From NCBI RefSeq assembly GCF_938030815.1, contig NZ_CALHII010000137.1, positions 1 through 5,187 on the forward strand: DNA of 5,187 nucleotides, read 5' to 3'. This document shows, one piece after another, positions 1 to 4,608 of this stretch. The number at the start of each line of letters is the position of its first letter. Position 1 is the first letter of the stretch. The notes under the pieces were generated by a model. The model was given only the letters and a program-made list of their open reading frames with translations. It did not search any database and was not told the DNA's origin. The DNA is from an uncultured Campylobacter sp. Its GTDB lineage: Bacteria > Campylobacterota > Campylobacteria > Campylobacterales > Campylobacteraceae. The translations under genes and the position numbers were made by a program.

Positions 1-1132
1 GTATCCCAACCCGCTCGCGCCTACAAAAACCCGCGAGCTTAGCAGCGGCGAAGTGGGTATCGTAGTAATGGGGCTAAAAAACGTCGCCGACGTGCAGGTG
101 GGCGATACGATCACGCTTTTTAAAAATCGCGCCGCCGCTCCCGTGGGCGGCTTTGAGAAGGCCAAGCCCTTCGTGTTTGCGGGCATCTATCCCGTGCAGA
201 CCGATAAATTTGAAGATCTGCGCGACGCTTTGGACAAGCTCAGCTTAAACGACAGTTCGCTTAGCTACGAGCCCGAGACATCGCTAGCGCTAGGATTTGG
301 CTTTCGCGTCGGGTTTTTGGGGCTACTGCATATGGAGGTCGTGAAGGAGCGGCTCGAGCGCGAGTTTGATCTCGATCTCATCGCCACGGCGCCGACCGTC
401 ACATACGCCGTGTATCTCACGGACGGTTCGTGCGTGCGGATACACAGCCCCAGCGAGCTTCCGGCGCCAAATTTCATCGAGCGCTTCCGATCTGGGCGCG
501 GCACGCTGGCGCGCATCGTCGAGGTGGAGCCGCGGCGCACCGAGCTGAACCGCACCGCCGACGACACCGACCCGAGCGAGTTTTTGGGAAATCTCATCAG
601 CCTTTTAAATTTGCGCCGCGGCATCCAAACCAAGATGGACTACATCACGCCGGAGCGCGTCCTACTCGAATACGACGTGCCGACAAACGAGATCATAATG
701 GACTTTTACGACAAGCTCAAGTCCTGCACCAAGGGATATGCGAGCTTTGATTATGAGCCGATCGATTATAGGCGCGGCGATCTCGTAAAGCTCGACATCC
801 GCGTCGCTGGCGAAGCGGTCGATGCGCTCTCGATCATCGTGCCCGCCTCAAAGGCCGAATCCAAGGGGCGCGACCTCGTCAAAGCGATGAAGGAGATCGT
901 GCCGCGGCAGCTTTTTGAAGTCGCGATCCAAGCAAGCATCGGCAACAAGATCATCGCTCGCGAAAACGTCCGCGCCATGGGCAAAAACGTGACCGCCAAG
1001 TGCTACGGCGGCGACATCACGCGCAAGCGCAAGCTGCTCGAGAAACAAAAAGAGGGCAAGAAGCGTATGAAAGCGATCGGCAGAGTAAATTTGCCGAGCG
1101 AGGCGTTTTTGAGCGTGCTGAAGATCGATTAA
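1..1132 (+). CDS. lepA: Elongation factor 4 (LepA), 3' part, truncated by left window edge
   Basis: LepA/EF4 is a ribosome-associated translational GTPase related to EF-G, implicated in back-translocation and ribosome assembly. The first complete codon is at position 2; 376 residues are visible out of about 600 in the usual protein, so the G domain and most of domain II lie outside the window. Visible in order: the end of domain II (VADVQVGDTIT), domain III (LRDALDKLSLNDSSL, GFGFRVGFLGLLHME, DLIATAPTV), the EF-G domain-V-like region (EFLGNLISLL, RRGIQTKMDY, KGYASFDYEP), and the LepA-specific C-terminal domain (GNKIIARENV, KNVTAKCYGGDITRKRKL, KQKEGKKRMKAIG) ending LSVLKID-TAA. The GTG at 53 is an internal valine, because the reading frame stays open and matches LepA back to the edge. 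One oddity: residues about 165-190 of the fragment (494-571) do not match the expected sequence and are about 17 residues longer than E. coli LepA there (recalled alignment). Identification is very secure. Confidence 0.97.
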   Translation, partial: YPNPLAPTKTRELSSGEVGIVVMGLKNVADVQVGDTITLFKNRAAAPVGGFEKAKPFVFAGIYPVQTDKFEDLRDALDKLSLNDSSLSYEPETSLALGFGFRVGFLGLLHMEVVKERLEREFDLDLIATAPTVTYAVYLTDGSCVRIHSPSELPAPNFIERFRSGRGTLARIVEVEPRRTELNRTADDTDPSEFLGNLISLLNLRRGIQTKMDYITPERVLLEYDVPTNEIIMDFYDKLKSCTKGYASFDYEPIDYRRGDLVKLDIRVAGEAVDALSIIVPASKAESKGRDLVKAMKEIVPRQLFEVAIQASIGNKIIARENVRAMGKNVTAKCYGGDITRKRKLLEKQKEGKKRMKAIGRVNLPSEAFLSVLKID

Positions 1133-1176
1133 ATTTAGCGCGTGGGCGATCTAAATTTCATCTTTTAACATGCAGC

Positions 1177-1226
1177 GGTAAAATTTCGCCTTTCAAATTT
1201 AACGATCGCTCGGGCGGTTTAAATTT
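1177..1226 (+). repeat. Degenerate intergenic repeat, copy 1 (partial)
   Basis: This copy has the order TAAAATTTCgcCTTTC, AAATTTAACgATC, GCGGTTTAAATTT, which matches the two fuller copies at 1237-1296 and 1417-1476. It lacks the leading CGTTAGGC block. The repeat was aligned by eye only. Confidence 0.5.
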
Positions 1227-1236
1227 AGCGGCTCGT

Positions 1237-1296
1237 CGTTAGGCATAAAATTTCGTCTTTAAATTTCACGATCTTAAGAGGCGATTTAAATTTTAT
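1237..1296 (+). repeat. Degenerate intergenic repeat, copy 2
   Basis: The unit is built as CGTTAGGC, then AAAATTTCgTCTTT, then AAATTT, a short variable part, and finally TTTAAATTTTATG. It aligns almost end to end with 1417-1476, which starts exactly 180 bp later, with small indels. The final ATG opens a 44-codon frame without a well-placed ribosome binding site. Confidence 0.6.
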
Positions 1297-1416
1297 GACT
1301 GCACGGCGTTTAAACTCTATCGCTCGTGCTCAAGCTGATACATTCGCTGTTGCGCGCCGGTTTTGCACCGCTTTAAGCTCTAGCGTTCACTGCTCGGTCG
1401 TAGAATTCTGCTGCTT

Positions 1417-1476
1417 GCCGTTAGGCTAAAATTTCATCTTTCAAATTTAACATCCCGTGAGCGGTTTAAATTTTAT
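1417..1476 (+). repeat. Degenerate intergenic repeat, copy 3
   Basis: It carries the same blocks as the copy at 1237-1296: CGTTAGGC, TAAAATTTCaTCTTTC, AAATTT, and GCGGTTTAAATTTTATG. The 180-bp offset is between the two unit starts; the DNA between the copies does not itself repeat clearly. Confidence 0.6.
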
Positions 1477-1643
1477 GTCCGCCAGCCGATTATTGCGGTC
1501 GCGCCCGCAGCTCGGCTACAAAATTTTATCCATGCGGCGTTCTGATATGAAATTTTATCCGCTGCGACTTTATAAAATTTGATTAAATTTTACTGCGCGC
1601 CGCATGAAATCGTCATAGCGTAGGCGGCAGATAATTATTTTTG

Positions 1644-1649
1644 TAGAAT
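1644..1649 (+). promoter_or_regulatory. Possible -10 box of the DUF6882 gene promoter
   Basis: TAGAAT follows a T-rich stretch (ATTATTTTTG, 1634-1643), resembling campylobacter housekeeping promoters, which combine a T-rich -16 region with a TATAAT-like box and often lack a -35. Initiation near 1656 would place the inverted repeat at 1679-1720 in the leader. A rival -10-like word (TATAAA, 1571-1576) lies upstream. Confidence 0.4.
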
Positions 1650-1678
1650 TCCATAGCCAAGTGCGGCGCATAATAGGG

Positions 1679-1720
1679 CGCGCCGATAAATTCCACAAAA
1701 GCGCTAAATTTATCGGCGCG
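1679..1720 (+). promoter_or_regulatory. Perfect 14-bp inverted repeat in the leader of the DUF6882 gene
   Basis: CGCGCCGATAAATT (1679-1692) is the exact reverse complement of AATTTATCGGCGCG (1707-1720), separated by 14 nt. The right arm ends five bases before the ribosome binding site. In RNA this would be a stable hairpin just upstream of the start codon; in DNA it could be an operator for a dimeric regulator. It has no following T-run, so it is not a typical intrinsic terminator. Confidence 0.75.
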
Positions 1721-1725
1721 AGATC

Positions 1726-1732
1726 AAAGGAG
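1726..1732 (+). promoter_or_regulatory. Ribosome binding site of the DUF6882 gene
   Basis: AAAGGAG is a strong Shine-Dalgarno match five bases before the ATG at 1738, fixing this start. It is close enough to the upstream 14-bp stem that folding of the leader could affect its access. Confidence 0.85.
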
Positions 1733-1737
1733 TAAAA

Positions 1738-2442
1738 ATGAAATTTTTAGACCGCTTGGGCGTGGATAGGAGCAGCTTTATTGATCTGTTTTCGGCGTGT
1801 TTAGGTTGCGGCGCAAGGGTGCAAGAGGCGGGCTCGAAGCTGATCGTAAAGAGCAGGCGCTGGTCTGTGGATCTAAAGCGCGGCGAGATCAGTTTCGGCG
1901 ATGATGCGCCGCGCGCCATCTGGTATATCGGCAGCGAAGCAAACGCCAGCCGCACGTGGCTGTGGGGATACGAAAATATAAACCGCCTAGGTGAGCGGCT
2001 GCTCACCCTTGCGCGAGATGTGCGCGACTTCGGCTTGCGGCACGGGCTAGAGGAGCTTAGCACGCCTAAGCTCGCACTAAGCGCGGAGATAAACGGCCAC
2101 GCTCTAAGCGCGATCGCGTGCGGATTATCGCAGGAACCGGTATGTTACTACCGCTGTCCGCACGCAGGCGGAGCGGTGTTTGTGGCGTTCGCGGCGGGCG
2201 AGTGCGTGAGCTCCGATGGCACGATCAAGCTCAGCATGGACGCAAGGGGGCTCATCTCTTTAGCGCGCGATTATATAGGCACATTTCAGTTAAATCACGC
2301 CGTTTTTATTAAGGCGCTTTTACTTAGAAACGGTACGAAATTTAGCGAAGCGGCGGACAAGATCGTAGCAAATTTTAAAAATGACGCACTCTTTTCGTTT
2401 GATAATTTGGGGCGGCTAAGCGAGGTGAAGTTCGCCGTATAG
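1738..2442 (+). CDS. DUF6882-like protein of unknown function
   Basis: This 234-residue protein has no signal peptide or membrane segment and is probably cytoplasmic. From memory, its middle resembles the DUF6882 family: a short strand-rich lead (RRWSVDLKRGEISFGD, 40-55), a TWLWGYEN motif (73-80, like the family's TWLWAWAN), a helix followed by a charged stretch (LLTLARDVRDFGLRHGLEEL, 88-107), and a C-terminal strand (GGAVFVAF, 144-151). Residues 152-234 extend past the part I recognise. Cysteines at 21, 24, 128, 136, 140 and 156 are noticeable, but their spacing is not a clear metal-binding motif. The start at 1738 is supported by a strong ribosome binding site. The gene stands alone, preceded by a long non-coding region and a 14-bp inverted repeat, and converges with the next gene. 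The function of DUF6882 is not known to me. Confidence 0.85.
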   Translation: MKFLDRLGVDRSSFIDLFSACLGCGARVQEAGSKLIVKSRRWSVDLKRGEISFGDDAPRAIWYIGSEANASRTWLWGYENINRLGERLLTLARDVRDFGLRHGLEELSTPKLALSAEINGHALSAIACGLSQEPVCYYRCPHAGGAVFVAFAAGECVSSDGTIKLSMDARGLISLARDYIGTFQLNHAVFIKALLLRNGTKFSEAADKIVANFKNDALFSFDNLGRLSEVKFAV

Positions 2443-2443
2443 A

Positions 2444-2460
2444 GCCGCAAATATTGCGGC
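2444..2460 (+). terminator. Small hairpin directly after the DUF6882 gene, possible terminator
   Basis: GCCGCAA (2444-2450) pairs perfectly with TTGCGGC (2454-2460) around a three-base loop, starting two bases after the TAG stop. The GC-rich 7-bp stem suits a terminator, but no T-tract follows, so it may instead protect the 3' end of the mRNA. Confidence 0.4.
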
Positions 2461-2480
2461 ATGCATTCGAGGCTTTGAAA

Positions 2481-2616
2481 TTTACGCCGTGAAATTCTTC
2501 TTCGTAAATTTTATATCTTAACATTTTCATCCTTAGAATTTTGCTCGGTAAAATTTAGACTGCGAAACTCCGTCGCGTGAAATTTTGTCTTAAATTTTTA
2601 CGCCGTAAAATTCCGC
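2481..2616. repeat. AAATTT-rich convergent gap with a direct repeat
   Basis: The gap between the two convergent genes holds a direct repeat: TTTACGCCGTGAAATTCTTC at 2481-2500 and TTTACGCCGTAAAATTCCGC at 2597-2616, identical at 17 of 20 positions. AAATTT occurs about six times in the whole gap (2443-2656). The stretch 2578-2600 resembles the repeats at 1237 and 1417 (AAATTTTGTCTTAAATTT). The word TAAAATTCCGC (2606-2616) recurs at 4475-4485 and, inverted, at 3464-3474 and 4352-4362. I see no gene and no convincing terminator for the minus-strand gene. Confidence 0.6.
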
Positions 2617-2656
2617 TACAGGGTCTGCGTCTGAGCCTTTAAATTTTAAATCAAAA

Positions 2657-3400
2657 TCAGCCGCCGTCGATGTCGAAGTCAAGATGCTCTTTGAAATAAG
2701 CGCGCAGTCTGCGGCGGTCGTTGCGGCCGGGCGTGATCGCAAACCACAGCACGCGGTCGTTTAGATCCTTGCCGCGGATCAGCACGGTGTCGCGCAGCAA
2801 GATGTCGTGAAAGTCGCCGTTTAGCCGCCATGACGAGAGCGCCTTGGCGAAGAAAAAGATCGCGACGCCCACGACCATTATCACGAACGCCATCCCCACG
2901 CGCTCGCTCATGGCGATACCGACTAGCCACAGCACGATTATAGACGCATACGCAAAGTTCAGAAACTTCTCGTATTTTACGTAGCGGGAGTGGCTAAGCG
3001 CCGTGTAGTTCGTGCAGGTGCGCAAAAAGCCCGGCGTGAGCCTAACGTAGTCGATATTAAAGAGCAGGATTTCGCTCTTGCCCGCACCCGAGACGAAGGT
3101 GATCGCGTGGTCGCTAAATTTAAACAGCCCGCCGCCGTCGCGCCCCTGATACCAAGCTACGCCCGCGATCAAAAGCCCCAAAATCCCGCCTCCGCCGCGA
3201 CCGCGTCCGTTGCCTAAAAAAAATTTATCTAAATCAAGCCGGGCCGACACGCCGTAAAAAAATATAAAGACCATCATCGCAATGACGAAGATCACGATGA
3301 AGGAATTGTCGTTTTTGACGCTAAATCCGCCTGTGCTCGTGGTTCGTGAGCCGCGGCTGCGAAGGGCGGCTTTGTAGTCTTTGGTAGTAAAAGTAGGCAA
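2657..3400 (-). CDS. Unrecognised multi-pass membrane protein
   Basis: This 247-residue protein belongs to no family I can name. A basic, Ser/Thr-rich N-terminus (1-32) precedes a strong membrane helix (33-51, IVIFVIAMMVFIFFYG). A Gly/Arg low-complexity patch follows (GNGRGRGGGG, 63-72) with a short weak hydrophobic stretch (73-84). Two more strong helices lie at about 147-164 and 168-187. A soluble, strand-rich part (97-122, HAITFVSGAGKSEILLFNI) sits before this helix pair and another (198-224, DILLRDTVLIRGKDL) after it, followed by a basic tail (NDRRRLRAYFKEHL). The split resembles bacterial PH-like membrane proteins, but that is only a guess. The start codon is TTG (3398-3400), chosen because AAGGGAG lies just upstream and the first in-frame methionine (residue 42) would fall inside the first helix. 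The gene is divergent from the lipoprotein gene and convergent with the DUF6882 gene. Confidence 0.85.
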   Translation of the reverse strand: MPTFTTKDYKAALRSRGSRTTSTGGFSVKNDNSFIVIFVIAMMVFIFFYGVSARLDLDKFFLGNGRGRGGGGILGLLIAGVAWYQGRDGGGLFKFSDHAITFVSGAGKSEILLFNIDYVRLTPGFLRTCTNYTALSHSRYVKYEKFLNFAYASIIVLWLVGIAMSERVGMAFVIMVVGVAIFFFAKALSSWRLNGDFHDILLRDTVLIRGKDLNDRVLWFAITPGRNDRRRLRAYFKEHLDFDIDGG

Positions 3401-3403
3401 AAG

Positions 3404-3410
3404 CTCCCTT
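3404..3410 (-). promoter_or_regulatory. Ribosome binding site supporting a TTG start
   Basis: Read on the minus strand, AAGGGAG is followed by CTT and then the TTG start codon. The spacing of three bases is somewhat short, but no other start in the frame has a comparable site. A 7-bp inverted repeat just upstream (CGGGCTT 3416-3422 with AAGCCCG 3448-3454) could form a weak leader hairpin. Confidence 0.6.
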
Positions 3411-3470
3411 TCTTTCGGGCTTGCGAAATAGCTTGCGCGCGCTTTTAAAGCCCGTTTAAAACAGCGGAAT

Positions 3471-3476
3471 TTTATA
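3471..3476 (-). promoter_or_regulatory. Possible -10 box of the membrane protein gene
   Basis: Read on the minus strand, TATAAA sits in an AT-rich stretch about 70 bases before the TTG start. It overlaps the recurring word GCGGAATTTTA (3464-3474 on the plus strand). AT-rich DNA produces such boxes easily, so support is weak. Confidence 0.3.
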
Positions 3477-3660
3477 AAATTTCAGATCAAATTCGGATTA
3501 AATTTCAAATTTGAAGAGGTTTTGAGATTTAAAGAGTTTCAAATTTAAAGGATTTGAAATTTAGCCGCCTAGCTACGCTTAAAATTTACGCTTTCTCTCA
3601 AATTTATAAAAATTTCAACGCATAGTGGCACCGAAAGATCGTAAATTTAGCCCGTGCTAA
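3477..3660. repeat. AT-rich divergent intergenic region with AAATTT palindromes
   Basis: The region between the divergent genes (3401-3703) contains about ten AAATTT words. Within it are a perfect 12-bp palindrome TTCAAATTTGAA (3504-3515) and an inverted repeat TTTCAAAT (3537-3544) / ATTTGAAA (3552-3559) with a 7-base spacer. These could be operator sites in this shared upstream region, or simply products of the AAATTT-rich composition. No gene is visible. Confidence 0.5.
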
Positions 3661-3672
3661 ACCCCGTTTTTA

Positions 3673-3678
3673 TATAAT
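3673..3678 (+). promoter_or_regulatory. -10 box of the lipoprotein gene promoter
   Basis: A perfect TATAAT follows GTTTTTA (3667-3672 region), the usual campylobacter arrangement without a recognisable -35. Initiation near 3685 would leave a leader of about 20 bases. Confidence 0.7.
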
Positions 3679-3691
3679 TTCATGAAATTTT

Positions 3692-3697
3692 AAAGGA
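3692..3697 (+). promoter_or_regulatory. Ribosome binding site of the lipoprotein gene
   Basis: AAAGGA lies six bases before the ATG at 3704. Together with the signal peptide that begins exactly at this methionine, it fixes the start. Confidence 0.8.
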
Positions 3698-3703
3698 TAG
3701 AAA

Positions 3704-4222
3704 ATGAAAAAATTTTTTGCTTTGCTTCTTGCGGCGTTGTTTTTCGCAGGTTGTGGACAGTCTCAACCGAAAGTGCCGATCGCAAGTGCGTATAAATTCA
3801 AGGGCATTACCTACCAACACTTCCAAAACCATAATCCGAAAAAATTTGTCTATCAATCGCCGGAAGCGGTCGAGAAAAAGTACAACGAGCAGCTTTTAGC
3901 GGCGCTAAAAGAAGCGAACCTGCTGGATCAAAACTCTACCGATGAGCTTAAAATTACAATAAAGCACCACAGGGGCTTTACGGGTGAAGCTACTCCGTTT
4001 CCTAGCGATAGAATCGGTGGCATAGAGTTTATTTATGAGGTTAAACTAGTAAGAAACGGCCAAATTTTAAGAAGCTACGTGCAAAATGACATCGAGCATT
4101 ACGATCCGGGATTTTTCGGCAATATGAAAACCATAGCGTTGCAAAATACAGACGATAGCTATGAAAATGCCGCAATTACGGCTCTTGTCAAGCATTTAAT
4201 GGAGATCATAAAGGGTTTTTAG
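3704..4222 (+). CDS. Small putative lipoprotein
   Basis: This 172-residue protein begins with a lipoprotein signal: a Lys-Lys start, a hydrophobic core (FFALLLAALFF, 4-14), and a lipobox FFAGC with the lipidated cysteine at residue 17. Phenylalanine at -3 is less usual than leucine but tolerated. The next residues are Gly-Gln rather than Asp, so by the E. coli rule it would go to the outer membrane; how well that holds here is uncertain. The mature part has a conserved-looking helix (EAVEKKYNEQLLAALKEANLL), a strand ELKITIKHHRGFTGEATPFP, a second strand pair (GIEFIYEVKLVRNGQILRSY, 106-125), and an amphipathic end (AAITALVKHLMEII). This layout recalls small periplasmic lipoproteins of the DUF4410/DUF4136 type, but no motif proves it. 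The gene has its own promoter and a composition visibly richer in A+T than lepA. Function unknown. Confidence 0.88.
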   Translation: MKKFFALLLAALFFAGCGQSQPKVPIASAYKFKGITYQHFQNHNPKKFVYQSPEAVEKKYNEQLLAALKEANLLDQNSTDELKITIKHHRGFTGEATPFPSDRIGGIEFIYEVKLVRNGQILRSYVQNDIEHYDPGFFGNMKTIALQNTDDSYENAAITALVKHLMEIIKGF

Positions 4223-4348
4223 TGGCTCAAGGGCTTACATCGCAAACTAAACTGCAGTAAAATTTTAAAGCACAACTGGCTGGCGTATATGGCGGTTCGC
4301 ATGATCTAAACCATCATAAATAGTTTTCGGCGTCTTGCGGGTTTCTAA

Positions 4349-4488
4349 AACGCGGAATTTTAAAAAATCGCTGCGAGCTTGAGCGGTAAATTAAAGCGTA
4401 GTTTCGTAGAAATTAAGAAATCAATTGAAATTGCAGATGGTAGTCTTGTTGAGACAAATTCTGCTTCCTCGAAGTAAAATTCCGCGTT
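4349..4488. repeat. 140-bp element bounded by a perfect 14-bp inverted repeat
   Basis: AACGCGGAATTTTA (4349-4362) is the exact reverse complement of TAAAATTCCGCGTT (4475-4488). Between the arms, GCAGA (4433-4437) pairs with TCTGC (4460-4464), enclosing GTCT/AGAC (4443-4446, 4452-4455), and TTTC/GAAA (4402-4412) forms a small hairpin. It could be a miniature inverted-repeat element or a structured RNA. Eleven bases of each arm are a word that recurs elsewhere in the window, which tempers this. No flanking target duplication is obvious. Confidence 0.5.
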
Positions 4489-4504
4489 ATAACGAAATCT
4501 TAAA

Positions 4505-4513
4505 TGCTATAAA
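4505..4513 (+). promoter_or_regulatory. Possible extended -10 promoter of a short transcript
   Basis: TGCTATAAA matches the extended -10 pattern (TGnTATAAT with one mismatch). Initiation near 4520 would give a transcript of about 50 bases ending at the hairpin and T-tract at 4547-4569. This rests on pattern only. Confidence 0.25.
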
Positions 4514-4546
4514 TTTGAAATTCTGCGGTACAAAGCACTTGTTTAT

Positions 4547-4569
4547 AGGCTATGAGCGCAGCCTTTTTT
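4547..4569 (+). terminator. Possible intrinsic terminator
   Basis: AGGCT (4547-4551) pairs with AGCCT (4560-4564) around an 8-base loop, followed by a run of T (4564-4569). The stem is short. It points along the plus strand, so it would stop transcription from the lipoprotein gene 325 bases upstream, or a short transcript within the gap, before it reaches the opposing PepSY gene. Confidence 0.45.
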
Positions 4570-4608
4570 GCAAAGTCTTTATGTAGAGTACTGCGTGTTT
4601 TGCGTAAT

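Larger units (their letters stand above)
1133..1737. other. 605-bp non-coding region rich in AAATTT
   Basis: No convincing gene lies between lepA and the next gene. By eye the stretch holds about 16 copies of the self-complementary word AAATTT, against about four in the 1.1 kb of lepA. It contains degenerate ~60-bp repeats (listed separately), a direct repeat AAATTTTATCC at 1521-1531 and 1550-1560, and a weak hairpin directly after lepA (AAATTTAG 1131-1138 with CTAAATTT 1151-1158), which lacks a GC stem and is not a convincing terminator. Two short open frames starting at 1295 (44 codons) and 1475 (35 codons) have no properly placed ribosome binding site. The right end carries the leader of the next gene. 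Confidence 0.75.
4223..4608. other. Convergent non-coding gap of 386 bp
   Basis: Between the lipoprotein gene and the PepSY gene I see no coding frame with a ribosome binding site. The stretch holds a 14-bp inverted repeat spanning 4349-4488, a palindrome GTTATAAC (4486-4493), a possible promoter (4505-4513) and a hairpin with a T-tract (4547-4569). AAATTT is much rarer here (two or three copies) than in the other three gaps. Confidence 0.6.

Noticed and set aside
265..633. Minus-strand open frame opposite lepA
   Set aside because: It is a shadow of lepA's GC-rich coding frame: Arg/Ser-rich, with no family resemblance or ribosome binding site. Other overlapping frames at 366-548, 430-750, 766-1048 and 1000-1242 were rejected for the same reason.
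53..1132. LepA starting at the GTG at position 53
   Set aside because: The frame is open to position 2 and encodes YPNPLAPTKTRELSSGE, which matches LepA. The gene is truncated by the window, not started here.
1295..1429. 44-codon frame in the lepA downstream gap (MTARRLNS...)
   Set aside because: The nearest purine-rich stretch is about 14 bases from the ATG, the start lies in a repeat, and composition is not protein-like.
1475..1582. 35-codon frame in the same gap (MSASRLLR...)
   Set aside because: It has no ribosome binding site and is assembled from AAATTT-type repeat words. Its ATG is the end of the repeat copy at 1417-1476.
1133..1737. CRISPR array
   Set aside because: The repeats are degenerate, unequal in spacing and few, with no regular spacers.
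1710..2063. Minus-strand open frame opposite the DUF6882 gene
   Set aside because: It overlaps a well-supported gene and its leader hairpin, has low-complexity Ser/Arg-rich sequence and no domain signal.
2621..2643. GGGTCTGCGTCTGAGCC plus T-rich tail as a terminator
   Set aside because: The stem needs mismatches at several positions and the tail is interrupted by AAA, so it is not convincing.
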